Position numbers and translations under genes: made by a program. From the NCBI GenBank assembly GCA_935421135.1, contig OW285189.1, positions 12,483,072 through 12,547,071 of the forward strand: a stretch of 64,000 nt of DNA, given 5' to 3'. The DNA is from Bugulina stolonifera. Taxonomy: Eukaryota > Bryozoa > Gymnolaemata > Cheilostomatida > Bugulidae. How positions within the stretch are numbered: position 1 is the first letter of the stretch; every line of letters begins with the position of its first letter. The notes under the pieces were generated by a model. It was not told the origin of the DNA and did no database searches. It saw only the letters and a program-made list of their open reading frames with translations. Positions 40,204-52,100 of this stretch are shown here, piece by piece.

Positions 40204-41626
40204 CGTTCCTAGATAGAAAATCACCATGTGCAAATAACAATATTCTCTCTTAATCTATAGTCACCCACATTGTTTATACTTGTAATAGAACAAGGGTGCT
40301 TAATGAATAGTACAATACCTGTCCCTTACTGTATAATAAGTAAGATTTGGTGCAGAAACTTCCTGTTCATCGTGTCAAACTTTTAAATGGAATTTCTGTT
40401 GTCAAATTATAAACTATTTTATGCATAGGTCAGTGTTGTCACTATGTATGGGACTCTATTGTACTTGTTACTGGATGTTGGTTCCAATTGTTCCCTCACA
40501 GATATACAGATATCACCCCTGACTTTAACAGCCCTTGAGGCAGCACCAATTTGTATTTTGTAATTATGTTTATTATTTTTATTTTATCATAGTAGCAAAA
40601 ATATATTTATATAACAATAAAAGTATGTATGTTATTCTTTAAATAGCAGGTTTGCAATTTGTATACTTCCAGGAGTGTACATTGTACATGCACTTCAGTC
40701 CACATGGATGAGTTAGGTGCAGAAGTGGAGAAATTTGAGATAGCCTTTGTTCTTCACCAAAACTGAAGCGGGAGAAGTTGTCTTCTCTATATTTTGCTGG
40801 TTGGCCGCCCTTACCCCAACCACAAAGAAGGAACTAAGGCTATCTAAATTTCTCCACTACTGCACCTAATTGATATGGATCGACTACTAAATAGTTAGAG
40901 TTATCCTCTCTAGTAGAGTGCAGACAACTTTCACATTCAGCAATGTTTTGCTATTGCAAATTATACAATATTGTATTGTACTACTTTGGTGCACAAATAT
41001 CAATACTGCCATGGAAGTAGCTGATAATATAAATTGTAGAAACCAAATTAATGCAATATAATTGCTCCTGGTTTCTGTTCATTCCATATTTTTGGAGAGT
41101 TATCAATAAATAATTTGTTTGTGTGAAAGTACCTTTTAAATACATTAGATGGACTTGGTTGCCAGTGGTGGCATTCTAATAGCTGATTGGTCCATTGGAC
41201 AGCCTTTTAGATTTAATGAACCATGTGGTTAGTCAAAAATGATTGTCTTCTGTAAGAATGTGCTCATCCCTCATCAGCATACAAATATATTCAGTACATT
41301 GTGGTGATATCTATTGGATATTGTTGAATTAGTTTGTATAAAAGATTTTAACTTTGAATAGGCAGTGTGAAGTAGTGAGGGGAAAGTGACAGCTTATTAG
41401 TTGTAGTTCTTGGAATTTATCTTACACTCATCAACAACACCAGTTTCCTGTTTATCCAACATAGTAGTGTGTTTAGTCAGGTTACAAATGCTGACTACTA
41501 CTAGTTACTAGTACCAAGTGTTGCTACAACAGCTACTTACTACGGCTACTACAACTGTTAGTAGTGTCCACTATGGTATAATATACATTGGTAGAGACTG
41601 AACAGGACATGTTTTAGACTGGAAAG
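40204..41626. other. V-ATPase e 3' region and spacer to the properdin-like gene
   Basis: AATAAA at 40616-40621 is the likely poly(A) signal of the upstream gene. No coding frame is supported. A hairpin-forming repeat sits at 40711-40870. The last part is the promoter region of the gene starting at 41627. Confidence 0.45.
40711..40870. mobile_element. Short hairpin element (about 160 bp)
   Basis: The left arm TTAGGTGCAGAAGTGGAGAAATTTGAGATAGCC is mirrored at the right end by GGCTATCTAAATTTCTCCACTACTGCACCTAA. The arms are about 42 bp with few mismatches and the loop about 75 bp. It looks like a small MITE. No clear direct target duplication is visible. Confidence 0.65.
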
Positions 41627-44600
41627 ATGAAGATGGCTTATACTAGGTGTAGATATATCACAGCCATATGGCTTGTTATACAACTGGTGAATCTCAGTGG
41701 TAAGTAGTATATCGCTTGTGCTTCACTCTATATCTTTTATTTTAAAATCTAGTAACCATAGTGATATTAATATAGTCTAAGCAGAAATTATTTAACAGTT
41801 CTTGGAGTCTGCAAAATTATTAATGGATTTGTCAACGCTTTTAGGGTAGCAACACTAATTATTATCTTAGTACTTGCTCTAATTGTTGTTAGCAAGTTGG
41901 ACAATTTTCAGTTATGGCATGTGTTCAGTCAACACCCTTCCAGATGCTTCAATTTGGACAATCCATTCTTCTTTATGTATAAATAGTAAAACATATGTAC
42001 AAGCGCAATGTCCATACTATAGAATTATGTTAGGTTATACACAAGTGGTGTAATTGTCTTTGTGGAAGGTTTTAATTATTATTTTTACGTGTAGGAGCCG
42101 AATTTTGTTTTAAGAAAATCCATGGTCCACAACCATCAGATCCTTCTGTGACAGTATGCCGTGGACTTTTGGGTAAGCAGACGTTCCCTTCCATACGAGC
42201 ATGCTGTGACCTTGAGAATGCCATGGCTTACCACAGTCAACTGGTAAGTATCTTAACCCTACCAGTAATATATGTAGTGGGATGACAACCCAGCTTCCTG
42301 TATTATTTCCTGGATCTTTCTGTAGCATCAAATTCAATTTCAGCATCGCATATTATATGACAGGAAGTTTTAATCATGTTGATTCCATGTTAAAATCATG
42401 TAAAATTACACCATATATACATGTAAATATAGAAATATGTTGGCTACTGACAATAAAACAACTACTAACTATAACATGTAATTGAATGTTGCCTAGCTAT
42501 AATGGGTAGAAATCTTCTCATAAGTTATACTAACATCCTTTTCTGTGAAGAAAATTCAACAATATCATCTTTTAACAGCATAATATACGTAGTTTAATAG
42601 TCTCCTAATGTACATGCATATGAAGCTGACACTTTTAAGACATTAGTTGGAAAATGACAGCTTGGAAATTTCAATGCTCCCTTCCCCCCCCCCCCCCACC
42701 CCCGCCTTTTCACATTTGTCTATAATATTTTGTGTAACTATATAGGATTGATGTTCACAGCATCATATTTACTGCTGGCAGTTTGTATTTACAGCATAGC
42801 CTAGCATATTTTACACCAGGTAGAGTTTTGTCTTTGAAATTTGAGCTCATTAATGCTAAACTGGCGACTGGATCATGGTTTAGATTGCAATTATCAAGTT
42901 TAAACAACATTGTGATCTAGATTGGATGAAACAAGACAACCTTCAAATTGTATATAATTATGGACACAAGGGGCAATCAAGTAGCATTACACATACCATG
43001 AAATCAAAACAAGAAAAATTGAATAATTGCCTCTATTTAGAGATACATTTCACATCATATATCTATCATTTAATTCTACTTGCTGATAATCATATCCTGC
43101 TATATAATGATATGTTGCCAAGAAGTTGTATAAATATTTATTCACCCCTCAATGATAATTGTAAATTCAGATTTGATATTACTTATGCCTACCAGTTGGT
43201 GACCTTACATGCTATACAAACAAAACATATTATTTTGTATCAAAACTGGTCTCAGTCAGCACTAGTACATTGTATGTCTTGCCTAAACATAACATGATGA
43301 ATCATGTCAGAGGTAGATAGATGTCTGTGTGTAATGTAACCTGTGCTGTGGCAACCCCCTACTAAATGTGTAACTAGAAGTGTATTACATACAGTACTAG
43401 CATATAGGACTGTTGTTTAGAAATTAAATTATATAGGCTTATATACAACATGTACACTGTATTATGTACATTACTATTACATTATATCCTAGTGTAAAGC
43501 AGGGGACAGTAGCAAAAGTGGAATGTGCGACTGTTCGAAAAAGACAGTACGAAACAGGACGTTTCGAAAGTGGACAGTTCAACACTGGACAGTTTGAAAA
43601 GTCCCACCCCAAACCCCAACCACTAGATTTCAATTAATTTTTATTTTTAACATCATTTCTTTTATTTACTTCATTAAATTAATTAATTAAAATTAATTAT
43701 CTGCAAGTTGTGTTCTTCTAAATGTAGCCTACACAGTTTCGAACTATCCTGTTTCGAACTGTCCAGTTGTGAAATGTCCTGTTTCGAAATGTCTTTTTCG
43801 AAATGTCCCTTTACCGCCAAAGTGAACTGATGTCGTACATAGTCATGTGGGAAAGTTATTTCATAGCATAATATACATACATGTATAATTATAGGAAATA
43901 GGTCTACATTGTAATTGTAACATTGTAGCTATATTATATTGACTATAATTATGTCTATGATTGTAACATACATGTACAATGTAGTTAATATTGTAATATA
44001 ATGTGAATAATATAATAGTAATAACTAAAGGATTACAAATGTGATGGTGCCCTTCATGTTATTATATACATGTATATATATATGTGTGTCACACATCGTG
44101 CTACACACTGACACAGCCCATCCTTTTACAAATAGGTAGTAGTTACGTTTAGATGCAATATAATTTTTTAGTTTACTAACTACTACAGTTATATAATGTA
44201 GGATGTGTAACTGCACCCTTACTCTACTGTACAGTTCTTATATATTATACATGTGCATGTAGACCTATTTATATGCCCAATGTGATACCTGCGATAAACC
44301 ATATGGCATGTTTCTGTAGATACCCTTGGGGAAAAGGAAGAAGAAATGGCAATGTATTCCGTGCCCTGCTGAGTCAGATGTTACTCAGGATCTGTTTGTC
44401 GCAGTGGAAGGAGCCGGTTGGTCAAGCTGGGGTAACTGGTCAACATGTAGTGTGACCTGTTCATTTGGTGAGCGCACTCGGCAGAGGATATGCCAGGACA
44501 CCATTCCTTCTAACTGTGAAGGCGCTGCTGTTATGAAGAAAATATGCGTTGAAAAAGTAGACTGTCCAGGTATAACAGAAGACCCTTAGCAACTGCTTAG

Positions 44601-47600
44601 TGGGTTAGAATTGCTGCTTAGTGGGTTAGAATTGCTGCTTAGTGGGTTAGAATTGCTGCTTAGTGGGTTAGAATTGCTGCTTAGTGGGTTAGAATTGCTG
44701 CTTAGTGGGTTAGAATTTTAGTCTAGGAACTTAACTGCTAGTAGAATTGGGTCATTGTTCCAAACTTGTTGCTTCACAGTGTTCCCATTACAGTATTATT
44801 ATTGACTTTTAACAGTGAGAGAAAAGTGGCCAAAAGCAAATATAGTACATTTAAATGCACCCGGTCACAATGTATATAGTTATATGCTGGTGAGTATGCA
44901 GTTATGAGGTGAATGTATATTTCCATATAGTGGATGGTAGCTGGGGCCCATGGTCGTCATGGACTGACTGTAGCAAGTCATGCTCAGGTGGCATAATAGA
45001 AAGAAGTAGGAGGTGTAATCACCCCGCCCCTGCTCATGGAGGAAAGGAATGCGAAGGAAATAATACTCATATAGAATCTTGCAATATTCAAGGATGCCCA
45101 GGTAAAATACTTGATCCTGTTTTCATGTAATATAATATGATGTGTTTCCAGTGAAATTAGCTAGGCGCATTGTGACAAAATATTTTTTGTTACAAAGATC
45201 ATATTTGTCTGTTGATAAAATATTATGCTAAAAGTAAAACCTAATAACAGCAAAAAATATTTTACGTGCAAAAAATAGAGTTCTTCCCTTCTGCTAAAAA
45301 AGAACTCAATGCTGGCCTAGCAAAATGAATTAATATTTCTTATATAATCCAGGTCTACTTTATATATTTCTATTAATCCACAACCTATTTTATCATGGTG
45401 TTGCTTGCTGTTATGTTTATTAGATAGTTACCATGATTCAGATTGTAAAATATTCACTAAGTTGAATTTACATTCATACAAATACAGAGTCATATAGAGC
45501 ATAGAAATGCTCCATTTATATTGACATGTGTGACATATTTAATTTATTTGCAGAGTACTTGTATAATAATTAAATCTTAGAATAATGACCTGCTAATGCT
45601 CTTACTCGAGTACTCAATAGCCTTAGTACTCCTGACTATATGAGTGCCAAGTCCAATAATCTATAATAATTATCATTATTGATTTACCTGTAGTTGATGG
45701 AGGTTGGTCTAACTGGACAAGTAACAATACATGCAGTGTGACTTGCGGCAAAGGCAAACTTACCAGCTTAAGATTTTGTAACAACCCCACACCCCAAAAT
45801 GGAGGCAAAGACTGCTCTGGTGCTAGTAGGAGCATAGAGAAATGTGATACAGATGTGAATTGTCCCAGTAAGTTTGTTCAACGAATAGCAGAATTGCAGC
45901 TCTCTGTTACAATCATTTTATGCAATAGTTAGGAGATGAAATGAGACTGTGGAGTTGTTCTCTCTCTTCAATCAAAAAAGATCACTTCATAATAGCTTTG
46001 ATAGAGGGAGTAAAATTATTTAGTGCCTTCATAACCTAATTTTCAAACACAAACCGACTTGCTCAAAAGTTTTCTGGCTCACTTTCGTCACAGAGTCGAA
46101 AGCTCACTGGCCTCGGCCAAAAGAAGAATTCTTATCTTCGTGTTGATGAGTTACATGTTGTAGAGATGGGTTGCTCTGACCAAGCAAGGTCGATGGCCAT
46201 TTTGAAACTTTTATTCCCGACCTAAGCCGATCCAAGAGGGTGTGAAGACACTAATTATCGTCCTCACAATCTGTTTTCTGTTATGCATCACACAGCTCAA
46301 GGGCACTTGTTACAGGTCACCTCATATAAATGAAACACAAAGTTTCTATTTACTATTTGATAACGTTTTTATAGTTCACGGTGGGTGGTCTCTATGGTCA
46401 AGGTTCACTTCCTGCTCTGGAACATGTGGTAAAGGTACTAGGCAGAGATTTAGGGCTTGTGCAGCTCCTAAACCCCGGTATGGAGGTAAGCCATGTGATG
46501 GTGAAACATTGGACAGTCAAGACTGCTACAGCTATAACCCTTGCCCAGGTAAGCAGGATAAACAGTACTCGTATACTTTCGAGGATGTTCCCTTCCACAC
46601 ATTGCATTGAAGTCGATAGTGGAGTGATCACTCCTATTATAAACATTCTAATGTTTATTGTAGTCAATGGCGGTTGGTCACCATGGGGCACATGGGGAGC
46701 GTGTCTAGCCAAACCTTGCTCAAATAGCACAGGGTTACAAATCAGATCAAGAACATGTTCAAATCCCTTACCACGCTTCAGAGGTAACATGTGTGAGGGC
46801 TTTACCACTGAGACACAGCCGTGTTATTTTAATGAAAACTGCCCTGGTAAGTTTATTGTTAAATTTTTCATAGTTTCGCATGGACCCGACTGTATACACT
46901 GTACGCATTGTGCAATATGTATATATATTACGTATAACTTAGCATGCATTGTTGTCAGGTTTCCAAAACTATTCGTAGCCATAGACATGCAGACACTAAA
47001 ATAGTTTTTTTGGTGATTAATTTTAGACTGGTTTGCTGACTACCAGAACCCAGGCTATAATGAGTAACAATCCAAAAGCAGCATAGATAGCATAGCATAG
47101 CACAATCTCTGTGTGAATGAGTTACCTTAGTGTCAGCGTGCTACATACATTAGCTGTTTGTTCAAGTTGTAGCATATTGTAGTTAATGGAGCATGGTGTG
47201 ATTGGCAACCATATAGCGAATGTCGAAAAAGTGAAAGCAACATCAATTTTCGTATAAGAGTTCGGGAGTGTAACTGCCCTGTACCAGACAATGGAGGCAA
47301 TACGTGCAGAGGTAAGATAAAAGACTAGCAATGTGGGTATAAAAGTTTTGAAAGCAAAAACATGTTGCTCAATGATAATACATGTACATTGTACCTCACC
47401 CTCACACTCTGCCTACCACTACTCTGAAGACTGTAGAGTTGTCTTCACTATAACACTGTAATTACAATGTCCTAGTCTGTGCTGCTACCTGAGAGGCCCT
47501 AAGGTCAGGTCTTAGTTTGTTGGCTTGGCTACATGCACTGATTGTAGGGAGGGGGGGGGGGATAACTGTATACAGTATATAGTACTAGTTTGTCAGCTTC

Positions 47601-48312
47601 ATCTACTCATATTCAGTCACTAGAGGTTTCTTTCAAATGAAATGCATAAACAGGTGTAGTTTGAGTCGGCCGAAGCAGGCAAATGGCCTCTCATGTAGCC
47701 ACTACATTACTGATTACCTGACATACTAATTCTCATTAGAGAGCAGAGAGGACAACCTTACAGGGGCAAGTTCTTAGCATTACTTTTGCTATGGCAAAGT
47801 CAAGAAACCAGATGGAAAACAATCAATCTTGGCAGGCATATAAATGTTGACTTGCCATTAGTATGCGAGTCATTTTGAAAGGTCATCAGGATAAGAATAC
47901 TAAAATAAATAAAGAAGACAACTTTTCTCATCTTGTTATGGTAAAAAACTGACTCTAAATTCCTCGCTTCTGGCACATGGGCAGCCATAAGCTATTGACT
48001 ATAATTAGAAGTTGTCCTCTCTCAGCTTCTCTTCTTCCAGAAAAAAGAAATTGAAAGAGGACAACTCCTAATTATAATCATTAGCTTATGAGTGTCCATG
48101 TTCTGACACCTACATGTAACTAGTGCTAAATTGGTTGAAGAAAAGCTATCCCTGTTCTCTTTGCACCAAATATAGGCAATGATTACGAGACGGACAGTTG
48201 TATGCTGGATACAGATGTTAACAATCACAATGCTAGGTCTGCCAGATGCAAGGACAGAGAGGTAGTATGGGAGGGATCAGGTAATGGAGACGATGAAGAT
48301 GAACAGTGCTAG
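41627..48312 (+). CDS. Properdin-like secreted protein with six thrombospondin type-1 repeats, complete
   Basis: Nine exons: 41627-41699, 42095-42243, 44320-44569, 44931-45101, 45694-45867, 46375-46548, 46664-46846, 47183-47311 and 48176-48312. The sum is 1440 bp, 479 aa (human properdin 469). Exon 1 encodes a signal peptide (hydrophobic core TAIWLVIQLVNLSG). Exon 2 and the start of exon 3 encode a Cys-rich N-terminal module: FCFKK, then CRGLLG, then CCDLENAMAY, then CxPCP, the same cysteine order and GLLG/CC..AY landmarks as the properdin N-terminal domain. Six TSR modules follow, mostly one per exon and bounded by phase-1 introns (WSSWGNWSTCSVTC, then GSWGPWSSWTDCSKSC, and so on). The last TSR is irregular and ends in an acidic tail, as in properdin. 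Properdin stabilises the alternative complement convertase outside the cell. Domain layout, length and N-terminal module argue against a generic TSR protein, but complement function here is inference. Confidence 0.82.
42684..42703. repeat. Poly-C tract
   Basis: A run of about 14 C followed by ACCCCC in intron 2 of the properdin-like gene; likely length-unstable in sequencing. Confidence 0.9.
43519..43816. mobile_element. Palindromic MITE, TTTCGAA family, copy 2
   Basis: About 298 bp in intron 2 of the properdin-like gene. It shares with copy 1 the left arm (GGAATGTGCG..GACAGT.CGAAACAG..GTTTCGAAAGTGGACAGTTC), the centre and the right arm (CACAGTTTCGAACT..AAATGTCCCTTTACC). The arms are self-complementary, dominated by TTTCGAA(A) and GACAGT/ACTGTC. 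No coding capacity. Confidence 0.8.
44593..44716. repeat. 21-bp tandem repeat after exon 3 donor
   Basis: Six near-perfect copies of CTGCTTAGTGGGTTAGAATTG begin 24 bp after the 5' splice site of properdin-like exon 3. The copies are almost identical, implying recent expansion. Confidence 0.95.
47548..47561. repeat. Poly-G tract
   Basis: A G-rich run (GGGAGGGGGGGGGGG) in the last intron of the properdin-like gene. Confidence 0.85.
48003..48078. repeat. Short inverted repeat
   Basis: ATAATTAGAAGTTGTCCTCT is mirrored about 30 bp later by AGAGGACAACTCCTAATTAT, giving a stem of about 20 bp. It lies in the last intron of the properdin-like gene and belongs with other GTTGTC..GACAAC hairpins in the window. 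Confidence 0.7.
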
Positions 48313-49111
48313 ACATAATTATAGAACTGTACATCATGTGCCATGATCCACAAGTTGTATTTATTTGTAGTACTCCTTTGATTATACAAATTGTATATGC
48401 AAAGTACAGGAATTACTAGTTTTTGTTGTGTATTTAGTTACAGAATGTTTTCACCATAGTTATGCTGTATGATGGACTATCAGAATAGTACAATGCATAT
48501 CTACATTGGGGTTTACTTCTTCCAGTCATTGAATTTTCATCTGATTGATGTAATATTATTTTTATACCCACTCAGTACATAGAGCTGGGTGTAGGATCAA
48601 GTTTTGCTCACACATAAAATAATGTGTATGCTGGTATATGTGACATTAAGTCATCAATTTGAGTTGTTAGGGAATGTTGTTTTTGGTTAAAACATTTTAT
48701 TATAAACTAGTCACTGCTCTGAAGGCAATGTACAGCTCCATATTATATTGTGTTGTTGCCACAAATTATGGAAAAGAAACAAAATATATTATGTATAATA
48801 TTGTAACTGAAAATAGTTGGAATCTATTTGATTGTCTCAAAACTAAAAAACTGGCACATCACCGGCAGCTATTTAAAGCACCACCGTAAGTATTACAACA
48901 AGTAACAGATGAAGAATCTACAGTTAGTGTAAACTACAGATGTTTTAGTGACATGTACATGAATGATTACCTACAAATATAAGGTATCTGATATGACAAT
49001 AATATAAATACATGTATAATAATAGTAAAATTCTCAGTGTAACTAAATTTGTATAATATTATGTATTTATGGGACAAAAATAACAAATATGAGATTCTCC
49101 AACTAGAGTAG
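48313..49111. other. 3' intergenic, nothing recognised
   Basis: AT-rich spacer between the convergent 3' ends of the properdin-like gene and the large minus-strand gene. Several AATAAA-like strings are present on both strands, but none can be assigned with confidence. Confidence 0.4.
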
Positions 49112-52100
49112 CTAGTAAGATAGAATAACTGCGCACATTTGTTGCATGTAGAAAGAAATTTGAATACATACACATTAGCATTCCTTCTCAAACAATTCTA
49201 ATGGATTGAAAACTGTCATAAAACAGATGGTTGATGGAAGGAAATAACCGTCATGTGTAACTAGGTACCTGCAGTACTGTGTTGACTAGAGGCACATCAC
49301 TAATGGTGATGGCCATACCTGTGTTCATACCTCTAGATGGATAGCGTACCTCTAGATGGATAGTACCTCTAAATAGATAGGGTACCTCTAGATGGATAGC
49401 ACCTCTAGATGGATAGCGTACCTCTAGATGGATAGCACCTCTAGATGGATAGCGTACCTCTAGATGGATAGAGAGTTGGCCATGTTATTCCACTGCTGCA
49501 ATCCACCAGTACAAAGTTGATAATCTTGTCATATATGGCAGGTTATGCACAAACGCGTTGGAGCAGAAACATATTGCAGTAGTAACTACTAATAACTACT
49601 AACTACTAGCAACGATTATTAGATGACTAATGCTGGCTGTGATAGTATTATCATTGATTATAGTGTGAGCCTAAGTCGCATGAAGTTTGAATCACAGATG
49701 GTAAGTTTGAATTATTTGAAGCCATTTATATAGTGCTCAGCAGGGACCAAGGCTAACAGTTTGAACAAATCACGTTTTTGAATTATCATAGGTTGAATTA
49801 AGCAAGTTACACTGAAATTACATAACACGGATAAAATGTATCTCTATTATGTACATGTACAGTGTAAGTATATACTCACATGTATTTAATATGTTGACAA
49901 TGGGAATAGAAATACAATTTTTGTGAACTACATTCATATAGTATACCTTGCTTAGTCTTGTCCTTTTCCAGCTGATACTTCTTTGCATCTGCTCGGGCTC
50001 TCTCTCTGTATTGCTGGGAGCTATGACGAGTAAGCCCACCATAGTTTTTAAACCTGTTGTTGGGATAGGTTGGAGGAGGTGCTGCCTTTTTACGCCTAAG
50101 AGAACATGAGCTGTGATTTCTTTGTAACTTATGGATGTCTTCCTGTCGTTTAATACTAAATAAACATAACAATACAATATTCTCTGTAATTTATAAAAGT
50201 TTTTCTGCTGTGTAGCACTAAATGAACACAAGAATACAATAATTATATTCAAAACAGCTAAACATTTGAACAAGAGATCAATGTAATTCTCAAACTCACC
50301 TAAGACGAGGCAGATCAATGGAAATCTGCTCCAGATACTCCATCGCTTTCGGATTTAACTTTTGGAAAGGAGTAAAAAGTCTCTCCTGAAACATTACACA
50401 GATACGTATAGAATAATCTATGTAGTGAAGACATAGGGGTAAGCCTGCATAAAAAACATTATGCATCTTCGGAAGATCTCCCAGGGTAGCAGTTCTAATT
50501 ATTTTCCTGGTAGTGGTAAAAGACGTGAGCGTGACATGAGAGATAAATGACATCAGAGCGTGAAGACAACTCCAACTAACATTAGAATACCTATACTAGG
50601 AAGGAGCCAGACGGAAATAAACCTTTTGGTTAGGGTTTGGGGTAAACAAGAGTTTGATTTCTAACGTTAGCAAACTTAGTTGTAGTTGTCGTCTTTTTCT
50701 CTCACTTCATTTAATTCTACGCCACGCTCATCTGCTTTACCACTATCGCTATTTTTCTGTGCTACGAAAGAGGTCTGTAAGCTAATGGGTCATTACAACC
50801 TTCACTAACAGCAACGAAACCATCTCCCTAATGAAGTGAAGTAACTGTTAAAATTTGTATTTGTTTACAAATAAACTGTGCTTGCAATTATTAAAATAGC
50901 AGGCACCTATGGAGGTCCTGAGAAGTCTCAACATGAAATACAGAGACCCATGAGCAATAAATATTATGATAGATCTAATACCAGCCGACAAAACTCGTTA
51001 GGATACCGCCCAACAAACAAGCATGTATGTCGAACGAGTAGTTACATGTAGATAATGCTACAAAAACCAATTCAATACATTATCTAATACAGAACAATGC
51101 AGCAAGCACATTTTTACATATCTACACTTTCATGACTGTACAATGTATCTATGCCCACTACACAAAAATTTAAGAATAAATGACCAACCTTTGCTTCTGT
51201 CTCATTTTCCTTGGAATATTTCGAGCTACAGTTAGTATCAATAACTCCTGCTACAACGACGTCTTGATTTTCGGATTTTTCATCTCCCGAGACTTGATAC
51301 AAAACAATCACCTCATCAAGGTGCTGAGGTGTGTTCCCTTTCTTTACCACAGCTTTGCCTAGAGAATCTTTCTTGTGGGAGTCAGTTCTCTGCTTAGGCA
51401 AGGTCTTCTTCGATACGGATTTGGTTTCCGTAGACACAGGTTTAATTTTTACACCTGTTTCAGGTTTGATATTTTCCAATGATGGCGAGGATTTGGATGT
51501 ATTCCGAGTTTTATCGGTTGAACTTGCTCGCCCAGATACAGGTATTTTACTTGGCTTAGCATTAACTCTTGTAGGAATACTGGCTAGCTTTGAAGATTTG
51601 TCATTATCTATGTGCTTTCTAACAGAGAATGGTTCAGTGTTCACGCTGAGTGAACGGGAAATTCGAGGTATTTTTGAACTCCCACTATCGCAGTGTTGTG
51701 AAATTGTTTTATTGTTACGTTTCTTCGACAAAGCAACGTCCCATGCAGTAACATTCTTATTATTTTGAATTTCCGGTCTGCCTACACTGATAGGTGTAGT
51801 AATATCAGCAAAAGGAACTCTGCCTGCATATGATAGGTCGGAGCTCTTAAAACGATCATGTGGTATGCGTATGGGCGATGATGTAGGAAGTGATGTTTTC
51901 TTAATTTCACTGGAATCTTTCTTTTGAGAGCTATCATCTGCGTCGCCTTCAACATCAAATATGATTGGTGAGGATCTGCAACTCTTCCCTGATTCAGTTA
52001 CGCTACCTGAACACGTATTGGGTAGGGTAGGTGATTTACACGCCCTTTTACCTGAGCTCTTCACCATATCTTCTGCTGTTCTTTTCCTTCCCAATCTGTT

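Noticed and set aside
46381..47004. 207-codon plus-strand frame in the TSR region
   Set aside because: Runs through exon 6 in the wrong frame; the right frame gives the TSR cysteine and tryptophan pattern and correct intron phases.
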